A DNA stretch of 64,000 nt from Fodinibius salsisoli (GTDB lineage Bacteria; Bacteroidota; Rhodothermia; Balneolales; Balneolaceae), in NCBI RefSeq assembly GCF_026229185.1, contig NZ_JAGGJA010000007.1, positions 124,001-188,000 on the forward strand. Direction: 5' to 3'. Every line of letters starts with the position of its first letter. The stretch's first letter is position 1. Made by a program: the position numbers and the translations under genes. Positions 44,672-53,733 of the stretch are shown one piece after another. The notes under the pieces are model-generated. The model was given only the letters and a program-made list of their open reading frames with translations. It was not told the DNA's origin and ran no database searches.

Positions 44672-47320
44672 TTATGATTTCATTTTCATTATAACTACCG
44701 TCATGTCATCATGTTGTTTGGCAGATCCAATATAAGTATTGAGGTCATCCGAAAGTACCTGGAGTAAATCTTCAGCCGATGAATCTCCATGTTTAGCCAA
44801 CAAGTTATTCAGCCGATATGTGCCATAAAAGGTTTGGTTCTCGTTCAGCGCTTCAACAATACCATCGGTATAAAGTATCAAAGCGTCATTTTTTGTTAGT
44901 TCAACTTTCATTTCTTCAATGTTATCATCAAAAGAGCGGCCGGTTGTGAGGCCAATACCAATACCGCCGGGTTGCAATTCTTCGATCGTTTCTTTGTGGG
45001 TATCAAGCCGCAGTATTGGATTATGACCAGCCCGGGCAAATCGGAATTCTTTCTTTTTTAAGTCGACAATACCATAGGCCAGCGATATAAAAATACCTCG
45101 CGGCGCATTGTCACAAAATAGTCGATTGGCCTTCTTTAATAGCTCTACGGGTGACTCTATCTCCCGGCATAAGCTGTGCAATACTCCTTTAACGAACGTC
45201 ATATAAAAGGCAGCTTGTATGCCCTTACCACTGACATCACCGATAGCTACCGCCAAGCGGTGGTCATCCAGTTGTATAAAATCATAGTAATCGCCGCCCG
45301 TTTCATAAGCGGGTTTGCATATTCCTGCTAATTCAAGATGTTCAAACTCCGGGGTACGAACCGGCAAAAAAGATTCCTGCACGTTGCGGGCGATGCGAAG
45401 CTCTTGTTTGATACGTTCTTCCTGGGCCAGTTCATCCACATAATCGGGAACAAAGCGAGAAAGAACCTTTTCTTCTTTACCACGCATCACTGACCATAAG
45501 CCTGTGAAGAAGAGGACGCCCACCAGTATTGTAAATAGAATAAAGATGTAGCCATCCATCGAATCGGGAACAATCCAGCCTGAGGCTGTGCTTAATAAGC
45601 CAAGGAAAAGAAAGTGGCTTAATAACAGCGTTAGGATATCCCACTGCAAATAGATCAAGACCAAGGCTAACCCCATGACTGTAGCAATAGCTATCTCCTG
45701 AAGCAAAGGGCCGTAACTGCCCAGCACGGGCATCACAATAGCACAAGCCAGCACCATAAAGGCTGCTGTTATTACTTTGCTTCCCGTTATGGCATAGACT
45801 TGGCCCCCTAATACTAAAAATATTCCTAACCCCAGGCTTAATGTTATCCAACCGATACGGAGTATAAAATTTAAGGGTGGCCAGGCAGCCCGTTCATGCA
45901 GAAACACATACTCCATATCCAAATAAAAATTGGGAAAGATCCATAACAGAACCGTCCACAAGCCTGCTAAAATGAAGGCAAGTCCCACCGACCGCATGAG
46001 CATAAAACCAATCGGTTTATTAAAGAGCATGCCCTGCCGTAGGTAGTCGTACAGGTTAAGTTTATCCTCCCAGTGCTGCCGGGTAATAGAATCTCCTATA
46101 GCTGTTAGTACAAAAAATCCCAATGAAGAAACAGCTCCGGCAATACCGATGCCAATGAGTATAAAAACGGCTATCGTCCAGTTGCCGGAATTTCCCAAAA
46201 AACTGATTTGAGAAATAGCCGGCAACAACATTTGGATGGATACCATTACGCCACCAAGCACGGCTATAATCAGCGCTGGTGGTGTATCTATGGCTCGTGC
46301 CCGAATCCTGAAAAAGAACATGATGATGGCTGCAATGCCAAAAAGGAAGATAACGACTCCACGCAGTACCGGCCATATTTCTTGAAGAAGATTCTCCCCA
46401 CTGTTATTGGCGTTATAAACGGAGGTGAGACTCAACAGCCCCCCGGTGGAGGTGAGTCGAACATCAACTGTTAACTCTTGGTTGAGCTGGGGCTCCATCC
46501 AGCGGTAACGGGCCGTGGCTGTAGCCGAACTATTCATGCGGCCCAGTCGTACCGTATCTCTATGCAGTGTTTGGGTATCCCATCCGGTTTGATCGAGGTA
46601 GTGAGATGCCATATTAAATATATCTTCCCTAAATAAAAGGATAGGCCGTCCGCGGCTAAAAAGCGTATCCAGCCGGCTTAACGAATGTAGTGAATCCATG
46701 AACGAATGGGGTTCGTTCGGCTGGTTAGCAAAAATAAATTTAGGGATGAGCGTCGAATCGGTAGCTTCTGACAGTCTCTTCTGTGCTTGCTCCCGGTTTT
46801 CTTTAAAGATAGATGCCAAGACCGACCTGTTTATCGTTTTGGTTGGCAAAATAGCTCCATCATTCACCAATTCTATCGGACTTCCATCCGTGTTAAAGCG
46901 AAGACGAATGCCTTCTTCATCGGGCTCTTGCTCTTCATCTGTCTCTTCATCCTCAACCTGGCGGTTTACAGCGTCACCAACCGGATTAAATTGCACTTCC
47001 CAGAAAAAAGGATTGATATTGGCAACCGGGGTGCCTCTCATCTGTGCTACCAGTTGGGAACGCCCTACCTTATATTGCAAACTATCCAGCAGTTTTCGAT
47101 TACCCTCAAACTTTATTTCCGAATCATAATCGTTGGCTGAATATCCCAGCAGTTCGAGGGTGCGCTCGGCCTCCTGACGTAACGAGTCTTTTTCGATAGA
47201 GAGATCAATGGAACTACGGGGATCTTGCGAGGCATATCCCACAAAAAACCACACGGCTGCAATCAGCCCCACAGCAAAAAAGCTATATTCTCTTATAGAA
47301 TAATTCACAAACACCTGCAA
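44672..47320 (-). CDS. Multi-spanning membrane SpoIIE/PP2C-type Ser/Thr phosphatase
   Basis: 882 residues. A TM near the N-terminus (about 12-28) is followed by a ~290-residue extracytoplasmic domain with an acidic run (EDEETDEEQEPDEEG). Then come about nine TM segments (about 315-620) and a linker helix (LAQEERIKQELRIARNVQESF). The C-terminal PPM/SpoIIE phosphatase domain (about 655-882) has the metal-binding GGDYYDF, AIGDVSGKGIQAAF, ARAGHNPI, LYTDGIVEA and KQHDDMTVV. Such RsbU-like enzymes dephosphorylate anti-sigma antagonists. The large membrane part suggests sensing of an external signal. The start is uncertain: TTG at 47320, with GTG codons at 47314 and 47308 as alternatives. Confidence 0.88.
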   Translation of the reverse strand: MQVFVNYSIREYSFFAVGLIAAVWFFVGYASQDPRSSIDLSIEKDSLRQEAERTLELLGYSANDYDSEIKFEGNRKLLDSLQYKVGRSQLVAQMRGTPVANINPFFWEVQFNPVGDAVNRQVEDEETDEEQEPDEEGIRLRFNTDGSPIELVNDGAILPTKTINRSVLASIFKENREQAQKRLSEATDSTLIPKFIFANQPNEPHSFMDSLHSLSRLDTLFSRGRPILLFREDIFNMASHYLDQTGWDTQTLHRDTVRLGRMNSSATATARYRWMEPQLNQELTVDVRLTSTGGLLSLTSVYNANNSGENLLQEIWPVLRGVVIFLFGIAAIIMFFFRIRARAIDTPPALIIAVLGGVMVSIQMLLPAISQISFLGNSGNWTIAVFILIGIGIAGAVSSLGFFVLTAIGDSITRQHWEDKLNLYDYLRQGMLFNKPIGFMLMRSVGLAFILAGLWTVLLWIFPNFYLDMEYVFLHERAAWPPLNFILRIGWITLSLGLGIFLVLGGQVYAITGSKVITAAFMVLACAIVMPVLGSYGPLLQEIAIATVMGLALVLIYLQWDILTLLLSHFLFLGLLSTASGWIVPDSMDGYIFILFTILVGVLFFTGLWSVMRGKEEKVLSRFVPDYVDELAQEERIKQELRIARNVQESFLPVRTPEFEHLELAGICKPAYETGGDYYDFIQLDDHRLAVAIGDVSGKGIQAAFYMTFVKGVLHSLCREIESPVELLKKANRLFCDNAPRGIFISLAYGIVDLKKKEFRFARAGHNPILRLDTHKETIEELQPGGIGIGLTTGRSFDDNIEEMKVELTKNDALILYTDGIVEALNENQTFYGTYRLNNLLAKHGDSSAEDLLQVLSDDLNTYIGSAKQHDDMTVVIMKMKS

Positions 47321-47440
47321 TCATGTTAAATCTACTGTTTCATTCTTTCACGTAGAATATGTGAAAATGTTTTGAGAATTAATATCTATCATACTTTGTT
47401 CTTAGCTGTAAATTTAAAGTATCTTAATCTGACTATATCC

Positions 47441-48217
47441 ATGTGTCTGATAACGTTTGCGTATCAACAGCATCCCGACTATAAATTGATTTTAGTAGCA
47501 AACCGGGATGAAGCCTACAACCGCCCCACCCGCGGCGCCGACTTTTGGCCCGAGCATCCGAATATATTAGCCGGCAAAGATCTAAAGGCCGGTGGTACAT
47601 GGATGGGCATCAACCAATCCGGCCATTTTGCTGCGATCACGAATTATCGCGACCCCCAGATTTCAAAGACCAATCCTCCCAGTCGTGGACAGCTTGTTCT
47701 CAATTACTTGACTGACAATACGGATCCCATCACCTACCTGCAAAATAAAGCTCCAGAAACAGACCGCTACATGGGCTTTAACCTGCTGGTGGGCACCCCC
47801 CATAAAATGGGTTACTACTCCAACCAACAGCAAAACATTCGGAACTTGGGTCCGGGCCTGTATGGTCTAAGCAACCACCTTTTGGATACCCCCTGGCCTA
47901 AGACCAAACAATCTAAAGAACAGTTGGAAATGCTCATAGAACAGGATAAGATATCTGAAGAATCCCTTTTCAAACTGTTATCGGATGATACGGAAGCGCC
48001 CGAGGATCAGCTGCCGGACACGGGCATCCCGAAAGAAGTTGAAAAGAAAATTTCTCCTGTCTTTATCAAAACAGATGAGTATGGCACCCGCTGTTCAACG
48101 GTTCTACTGATCGATCAAGATAACAAGGTGTCCTTTTCGGAACGCCGTTTTAAAGCAGGTACCCTGGAGATTGCCGAGAAAAACAGTTTCGAGTTCTCTC
48201 TTAGGGAGAGTAACTAA
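47441..48217 (+). CDS. NRDE/TANGO2-family protein
   Basis: 258 residues from the ATG at 47441. This start is chosen because family members begin MCLITF, with Cys2 as the proposed N-terminal nucleophile. The diagnostic LVANRDEAYNRPT follows at about 20, then LAGKDLKAGGTWMGIN, FAAITNYRDP, GFNLLVG, GLSNHLLDTPWPK and TRCSTVLLI. Human TANGO2 belongs here; haem trafficking and lipid metabolism have been proposed, but bacterial function is unsettled. The upstream in-frame extension to 47372 is AT-rich non-coding sequence. Confidence 0.88.
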   Translation: MCLITFAYQQHPDYKLILVANRDEAYNRPTRGADFWPEHPNILAGKDLKAGGTWMGINQSGHFAAITNYRDPQISKTNPPSRGQLVLNYLTDNTDPITYLQNKAPETDRYMGFNLLVGTPHKMGYYSNQQQNIRNLGPGLYGLSNHLLDTPWPKTKQSKEQLEMLIEQDKISEESLFKLLSDDTEAPEDQLPDTGIPKEVEKKISPVFIKTDEYGTRCSTVLLIDQDNKVSFSERRFKAGTLEIAEKNSFEFSLRESN

Positions 48218-48220
48218 TAT

Positions 48221-48486
48221 GGCACAAGCGGACGCTTGCGCCAGGATGGTTTTTAGTTTAGCTATGCTAAAATAGCTTTACACTCATGTTGAATAGTACA
48301 TACTGAGTTGTTGTTCCGCGAGTGAATTTCACGATGCATATTCTATTTAATTTCCCCTCTTTACTGGTTCGAGGAGCTCAATCATGCCAATTTCTACTTT
48401 TTTTATCTTAGCTGTATTTGGAAGAAATACAACGCCACATATACCTTACTTCCATTTAAAAACTGGGGCGAGCGTCCGCTCGTGCC
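48221..48486. repeat. MITE-like element with 22-25-bp inverted ends
   Basis: GGCACAAGCGGACGCTTGCGCC (48221-48242) is inverted at 48465-48486 with four mismatches, and the match continues with CCAG on the inner side. Each end is itself palindromic (AGCG-GA-CGCT). The 222-base interior has no gene. The element fills nearly all of the 303-base interval between the convergent NRDE and nhaC-like genes. Confidence 0.68.
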
Positions 48487-48520
48487 ACCACAACTCAAAG
48501 CAATTGTATGATTGTGTTAC

Positions 48521-50245
48521 TTAATCCAGGGTTGTAACGGCAGCTTCTTTGCCTTCAGGCGTATATTCTTCAGGATCCGGAATACGGCCAAACTGATAAA
48601 TAATACCCACAATAAGGGCTATACCAGCTGGATAAATAATCCACCAGGGAATGCTAATCACCAACATACTGACCATTCCTAAGATACTAATTACTCCTAC
48701 AATCATAGCATAGGGCAACTGGGTATTGACGTGCTCCACATGATCACATTGGGTAGCAATAGAACTGAGAATAGTTGTATCCGAAATGGGAGAACAGTGA
48801 TCGCCCCACACCGACCCGCCTAATACAGCACTGACACTGGCATAAATAATTTCATGTGTCACTTCAAACGGCAAACCGCTGTTATTTCCAATTTCCCAGG
48901 CCAACGGAACAACAAGGGGCATCAGGATACCCATAGTTCCCCAGCTGGAACCCGTTGCAAAGGAGGTCAAGGCCGAAAGCACCAAGACAATGGCCGGCAA
49001 CCAATAGGGGTTTAGCGTCTCGCCAAAGACTGACATCAAGTAGTCGGCCGTTCCCAGCTCTACGGTAAGGGCGCTCAGTGCCCATGCCATGACCAGGATC
49101 AGCAGACCATCGAACATGGTATGCATGCCCTCCATCATACCCTCGATCATTTCTTCGATCTTCAATAGCTTCTTTGCAAGCGTCATAACAATAGCTACTA
49201 CGATAGAAATGAGTGATCCCCAGAGCAAGGCTTTGTATGAGTCGGCTGTTTCAATAATAGCTTGTACAGAGCTGCCCTCGCCGGTGATAAACAAACCACC
49301 GACTGTTCCAAAAATGAGCGTCAGGATTGGTAAAGCGGCATTACTCCAGTGAGAGACCTTCTTATTTTCTTCATCATCCTTAATCTTATCCTTCCAGAGG
49401 TTATAACGATCAAGTTCGGGTTGGTGCTTGGCTTTATAGAGATTTATACGCGCTGTTAACATGGTGGCGAAATCACGGCCCGACCAGGCAATCAACAGTA
49501 CAAAGCAAATGGTGAAAAAAGCATAAAAATTATAAGGCAGTGAGTTTATAAATACCCCATAAGCCGATTCATTGAAATTGGGCATCTTTGATTCTGCATC
49601 AGCGATAAAGCCAACCATGGCACCTATCCACGTACTCACCAAAGCAATAGTAGCAACGGGGGCAGCGGTAGCATCTACCAGGTAGGCAAGCTTAGCACGC
49701 GAAATTCTCAATTTGTCGGTAAGTGGACGCATGGTATTGCCCACAACCATCGTATTGGCATAATCATCAAAAAAGACGATGAAGCCCATGAGCGAAGTCA
49801 TCAGCTGTCCGTGTACTTTCGTACGCACAAACTTTGTAATTCGCTGGATAACTCCGCGCGTTCCACCATTGTCGGTAATGATACCGACCATCCCCCCGAT
49901 TAAAAGCGTAAAAACGATAATGCTCATATGGCTAACATCCGCCGTAGCAGGAACAATGTAGTCACTAAGCGCGGCAAAAAAACTGGTGAAAAGCCCCCCA
50001 AACGAAAGATCTCCAGCTAAAAAAGCGCCACACCATATACCCAAAAACAATGCAAACAATACTTGCCGAAAGATAAGCGCAATAGCAATTGCAACAAGCG
50101 GGGGCAAAATACTGAGCCAGGACCCCGTTACCCCCGTTTCTCCTACCTCTTGCACAAATGATGGCCCTGAAAAACCATGGGCTACGTTAATCAATATAAA
50201 AATGGAGCATATGCCGGCAATCCAATAAAATACTTTCTGCTTCAT
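48521..50245 (-). CDS. NhaC-family Na+/H+ antiporter
   Basis: 574 residues with about 12-13 TM segments. Family landmarks are SWLSILPPLVAIAIALIFRQ near the N-terminus, GGMVGIITDNGGTRGVI, GFIVFFDDYANTMVVGNTMR, AYLVDATAAPVATIALVSTW, SFATGSSWGTMGILMPLVVP and GSVWGDHCSPISDTTILSS. It exchanges Na+ for H+ (or another cation/organic ion) across the inner membrane and is common in halophilic and marine bacteria. It stands alone on its strand with no visible regulator. Confidence 0.9.
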   Translation of the reverse strand: MKQKVFYWIAGICSIFILINVAHGFSGPSFVQEVGETGVTGSWLSILPPLVAIAIALIFRQVLFALFLGIWCGAFLAGDLSFGGLFTSFFAALSDYIVPATADVSHMSIIVFTLLIGGMVGIITDNGGTRGVIQRITKFVRTKVHGQLMTSLMGFIVFFDDYANTMVVGNTMRPLTDKLRISRAKLAYLVDATAAPVATIALVSTWIGAMVGFIADAESKMPNFNESAYGVFINSLPYNFYAFFTICFVLLIAWSGRDFATMLTARINLYKAKHQPELDRYNLWKDKIKDDEENKKVSHWSNAALPILTLIFGTVGGLFITGEGSSVQAIIETADSYKALLWGSLISIVVAIVMTLAKKLLKIEEMIEGMMEGMHTMFDGLLILVMAWALSALTVELGTADYLMSVFGETLNPYWLPAIVLVLSALTSFATGSSWGTMGILMPLVVPLAWEIGNNSGLPFEVTHEIIYASVSAVLGGSVWGDHCSPISDTTILSSIATQCDHVEHVNTQLPYAMIVGVISILGMVSMLVISIPWWIIYPAGIALIVGIIYQFGRIPDPEEYTPEGKEAAVTTLD

Positions 50246-50331
50246 TTAATCGGCCTTAATTAATCTTAAGCTGATCCATAATCGATTTATGAAAATACAA
50301 TCTCTGTACTTATTTGCCAGAAAAAAATTTA

Positions 50332-50372
50332 TAGTAAAAAACCCTGAGGGTTTGAGAAACCCTCAGGGTTTA
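50332..50372 (-). terminator. Terminator of gltX
   Basis: AAACCCTGAGGGTTT (complement of 50357-50371) pairs with AAACCCTCAGGGTTT around a short TCTC-type loop, followed on the minus strand by TTTTTTACTAT. It starts 19 bases past the gltX stop. Each arm is also nearly self-complementary. Confidence 0.9.
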
Positions 50373-50390
50373 AATATTGATGGTTTAAAG

Positions 50391-51878
50391 TTACCCTAAT
50401 TTTTCGATGGCTGTATTAATGCGGTGGATGGTTGTTTCTTTGCCTAACAGCTCAAGCGTAGGCGTAAGATCGGGCCCATACCCCATGCCTGATACGGCTA
50501 CCCGCAGAGGCATCATCAAAGGGCCAAAACCAACGTCATGAGCGTTGATGACCTCTTTAATTTTATCCTTCAGAATTTTAGCCTTGAACTCATCTTCATC
50601 CAATTTCTCCACCTCTTCCACATATGCACTAAGCAGCTCAGCACTGTTGTCTTTCCATTTTTTAAGCGCCCGATCCTCATATCCTTCCGGATCTTCAAAG
50701 AAGAAGCGACCGATGGTCACAAAATCTTCAATTTTACTAACCCGATCTTTCATCAGCGGGATGATCTGCTTCATATATTCTTCATCGGGCTCAATACCAT
50801 GCTCCTCAGCAATCACTTTAACCCGCGGATACAGCTCATCAACCGGTTTTTCCCGTAAATAGTGCTCATTGTACCAGGTCAACTTTTTATAATCAAATAC
50901 GGCCCCGCCTTTGCTTACACGATCCAGCGAAAACAGGTCAATAAGTTCATCCATGGTATGCAGTTCCGTATCGTCACCGGGACTCCATCCCAGGTACGCC
51001 AGGAAGTTTACGAGCGCTTCGGGTTCAAACTTTTGCTCGATGTAATCTTTGGTATTGATCGGGATACCTTCGCTCTCGGCTTTTCGCTTAGAGAGCTTTC
51101 CACCGCTGGGCGACATGATAAGCGGCAAGTGCGCCATTTTGGGCGGTTCCCATCCAAAATATTCGTACATCAGGATGTGTTTGGGCGCACTGCTCAGCCA
51201 TTCCTCGCCTCGAATAACGTGGGTAATTTCCATCAGGTGGTCATCCACTACGTTTGCCAAATGATAGGTCGGCATGCCATCAGACTTCAACAGTACTTGG
51301 TCATCCAGGCCTTTGCTTTCAAAGGATACAAAACCACGCACTTCGTCTTCAAATCGGATGGTTTCACGGCGGGGCACCTTCAAGCGAATAACATACTCTT
51401 CACCTTCTTCCAGTTTACGCTCCACCTCTTCCTGCGGAAGGGTAAGGCTATTCTTCATCGACATGCGTGTGATGGCATCGTACTTAGGTGCGGGATTCCC
51501 GGATTTCTTCAACCGCTCGCGCATCTGATCCAGCTCTTCGGGCGTATCGAAGGCGTAGTAAGCCTGCCCCTGCTCTACCAGCTGCTCGGCATACTGTGCA
51601 TACATCTCCTTTCGTTCACTTTGGCGATACGGACCTACTTCACCGGGGTTCTCCGGACCTTCATCAATTTCCATTCCGGTCCATTTTAACGACTCTATAA
51701 TATCTTGCTCGGCCCCTTCTACATAGCGGGTCTGATCGGTGTCTTCGATGCGTAACACAAACACTCCATCCTCATGACCCTTGGCAAATAAATAATTATA
51801 TAAAGCCGTGCGCAATCCACCGATATGTAGCATACCTGTGGGCGACGGCGCAAAACGTACACGTACAGAACCTTTCAT
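50391..51878 (-). CDS. gltX: Glutamyl-tRNA synthetase
   Basis: 495 residues. The class I signature HIGH is HIGG in SPTGMLHIGGLRTALYNY, and KMSKS is KLSKRK within SPSGGKLSKRKAE (about 257-264). VLRIEDTDQTR, YHLANVVDDHLM and THVIRGEEWLSSAPKHI are also typical. It charges tRNA-Glu in the cytosol. Length and motifs are normal for a bacterial GltX, and the ATG at 51878 matches the expected short N-terminus (MKGSVRVRFAPSPTG). Confidence 0.96.
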   Translation of the reverse strand: MKGSVRVRFAPSPTGMLHIGGLRTALYNYLFAKGHEDGVFVLRIEDTDQTRYVEGAEQDIIESLKWTGMEIDEGPENPGEVGPYRQSERKEMYAQYAEQLVEQGQAYYAFDTPEELDQMRERLKKSGNPAPKYDAITRMSMKNSLTLPQEEVERKLEEGEEYVIRLKVPRRETIRFEDEVRGFVSFESKGLDDQVLLKSDGMPTYHLANVVDDHLMEITHVIRGEEWLSSAPKHILMYEYFGWEPPKMAHLPLIMSPSGGKLSKRKAESEGIPINTKDYIEQKFEPEALVNFLAYLGWSPGDDTELHTMDELIDLFSLDRVSKGGAVFDYKKLTWYNEHYLREKPVDELYPRVKVIAEEHGIEPDEEYMKQIIPLMKDRVSKIEDFVTIGRFFFEDPEGYEDRALKKWKDNSAELLSAYVEEVEKLDEDEFKAKILKDKIKEVINAHDVGFGPLMMPLRVAVSGMGYGPDLTPTLELLGKETTIHRINTAIEKLG

Positions 51879-51981
51879 AAATAGCGTTTAGTTAGTTTGA
51901 TTTTGATCTGTAAACGCTAAAAATAAAGCTTCTGTAGCATTAAGGCTAATTATTAGCCAGCAATTCTAAGGCCTTTTACCA

Positions 51982-53469
51982 TTACCTGATGGGAAGGGTA
52001 ACACTAACCTGGTGTGTAACTACATTGGCATTATTAAGCGCCAGGTCACCATCCGGGGCAAAAATGAAATCTCCGGCACCAGCCGACATATTACTAAACC
52101 CTGCCTCTGCTACGTTGCTGCCAGAAACGGTGCCGGGCTGCCCGGTTCCCGCTGTTATCAAAGCGGTGTAGGTTATCTCTACGCTTTCAAAGAGTGCACC
52201 AGCCGAGAGGCTAAAATTCCATTCCGTCCAGTGCTCCCGTTGCTTGCGAAAGGTATCCTCTACGTAGTCATTTTGTTTGAGCTCATACCGAAAGGTCTTG
52301 GCACTAATCCCTGCTTCCAAAAGCGCATGTCTCCCTCTCCAGCCGACTCCCGTTTTTACAACTGAATTCAAAAATGCAAAATCGTTTTCAATCGTCTTCT
52401 CGCCCTTCTCCACCAAAACTTTGGTTTCGTCAGTATTCATAATATCATTTTGAGCTTCAACCCAAGTATTGCTCCATACTGGCTCAAAGATCACATCCGC
52501 CCCGAACGTTACGCCGTCATCCGCGGTTGTGGATGTCCCCAGTCCGATGTTAAAAGCCCAAGTATTTCCCGGGTCTCGCGGGATATTCATCAGCTCATAA
52601 TTGGGTATTTTGGGATGCGTTTTATAGTTGAGGGTAAGAATACTGCCCCAACGCCAGGTACTCTCGTTAAACGGACGGTCATATCCCAAATGCAATCCCC
52701 AGGTATTGGTTTTATCTTTATTTTTTCGAGAATTTTCTGATTCTGGGACAACCGTCAAACTATTTTCGGCAAATGTTGGCTGACATGCCATACAGGGACT
52801 TCCATAGCTCACAGTATGGGTCATATCCGTGCGGGCAAACAGGGTTAACACTTCATAGTGGCCGCCATTATTTAATTTACCATCGATCCCCAGCCGAACA
52901 TCCAGCATATGGCCATCTTGCTCAATGCGCTGACTCCGTGGATACAAAAGATCGACTCCACCCATGGCATCCAGTCCGGCCCAGAAGAAACGTCCGCCTA
53001 ACGAGGTCTGTGTACCTAGCCGGCGTCCGCCTTGAACCCACAAGTAGTTGTTATTGGATGATTCATCTTTCAGCAAGTTAGTTCCCGGCGAGGCCCGATC
53101 CATATCCTGGATAGCTATTCCCAGGCCACCGAACCAGTAATCACCGGCGGTCAACCCACCCACCGACAGGGTTTTAGCCCCGCCGTTTCCATCTGTAATA
53201 CGATAAAAGGTGGGGTTCATAAAAATCTGTGCAGTATTGAGCCTGCCGGTTTTCGCAGGATTGGCGAGCGCATCCGCCAGCGTATCATCCAGAGCAATTG
53301 ATACACCTCCCATGCCGGTATTAACCGGTGGCTGTACCAAAAATTGATCTCCCGTAGCTACCGGGGCTGTTTTTAAATTGATAAGCTGTGCCACTGAATG
53401 TGTAGGTCGGAATAGCCCAAAGCTTGCAAAGACGACTATTAACAGAATAACTTTTTTCAATAGATGCAT
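51982..53469 (-). CDS. Outer-membrane beta-barrel protein, unknown
   Basis: 495 residues with a signal peptide (LLIVVFASFGLFRPTHSVAQ). The mature part starts TAPVATGDQFLVQPPVNTGMGGVSIALDDTL-like (GMGGVSIALDDT), reminiscent of PorV/FadL-type barrels, and shows alternating beta strands to a final HQVSVTLPIR. One exposed pair, PCMACQ (about 225), is a CxxC and could bind metal or haem. No partner gene is obvious: gltX lies downstream, and a terminator separates it from the TonB receptor upstream. The function is unknown. Confidence 0.72.
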   Translation of the reverse strand: MHLLKKVILLIVVFASFGLFRPTHSVAQLINLKTAPVATGDQFLVQPPVNTGMGGVSIALDDTLADALANPAKTGRLNTAQIFMNPTFYRITDGNGGAKTLSVGGLTAGDYWFGGLGIAIQDMDRASPGTNLLKDESSNNNYLWVQGGRRLGTQTSLGGRFFWAGLDAMGGVDLLYPRSQRIEQDGHMLDVRLGIDGKLNNGGHYEVLTLFARTDMTHTVSYGSPCMACQPTFAENSLTVVPESENSRKNKDKTNTWGLHLGYDRPFNESTWRWGSILTLNYKTHPKIPNYELMNIPRDPGNTWAFNIGLGTSTTADDGVTFGADVIFEPVWSNTWVEAQNDIMNTDETKVLVEKGEKTIENDFAFLNSVVKTGVGWRGRHALLEAGISAKTFRYELKQNDYVEDTFRKQREHWTEWNFSLSAGALFESVEITYTALITAGTGQPGTVSGSNVAEAGFSNMSAGAGDFIFAPDGDLALNNANVVTHQVSVTLPIR

Positions 53470-53557
53470 TCCACCAGTTCCAGATTATTAAGGTTCGGTC
53501 GTACTTATTAATACACACTGATGGCCGCCTATAACTATCCCTTGATCTCCTTTTAAA

Positions 53558-53595
53558 TAAAAAAGTCGGGATATGGGGGTAAGCCCATTCCCGAC
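53558..53595 (-). terminator. Terminator of the sigma-FecR-receptor operon
   Basis: GTCGGGA (53565-53571) pairs with TCCCGAC (53589-53595), and the inner ATGGG/CCCAT extends the stem. On the minus strand TTTTTTATTT follows directly. It lies about 140 bases past the receptor stop. Confidence 0.9.
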
Positions 53596-53733
53596 CCTGC
53601 GTCTCTCTGGGGGATTCTTTAAGTCAATAGAGGGATGTATGGCCACATCCCCGCTTTTATTACACATAAACTGGAAGGGATAACTATTATTAATTCAGAT
53701 TATTTTTGGGAACAAAATATTTAAGCGGATAGG

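Noticed and set aside
50862-51689. 275-codon plus-strand frame opposite gltX
   Set aside because: It covers the most conserved part of gltX in antisense and resembles no protein family.
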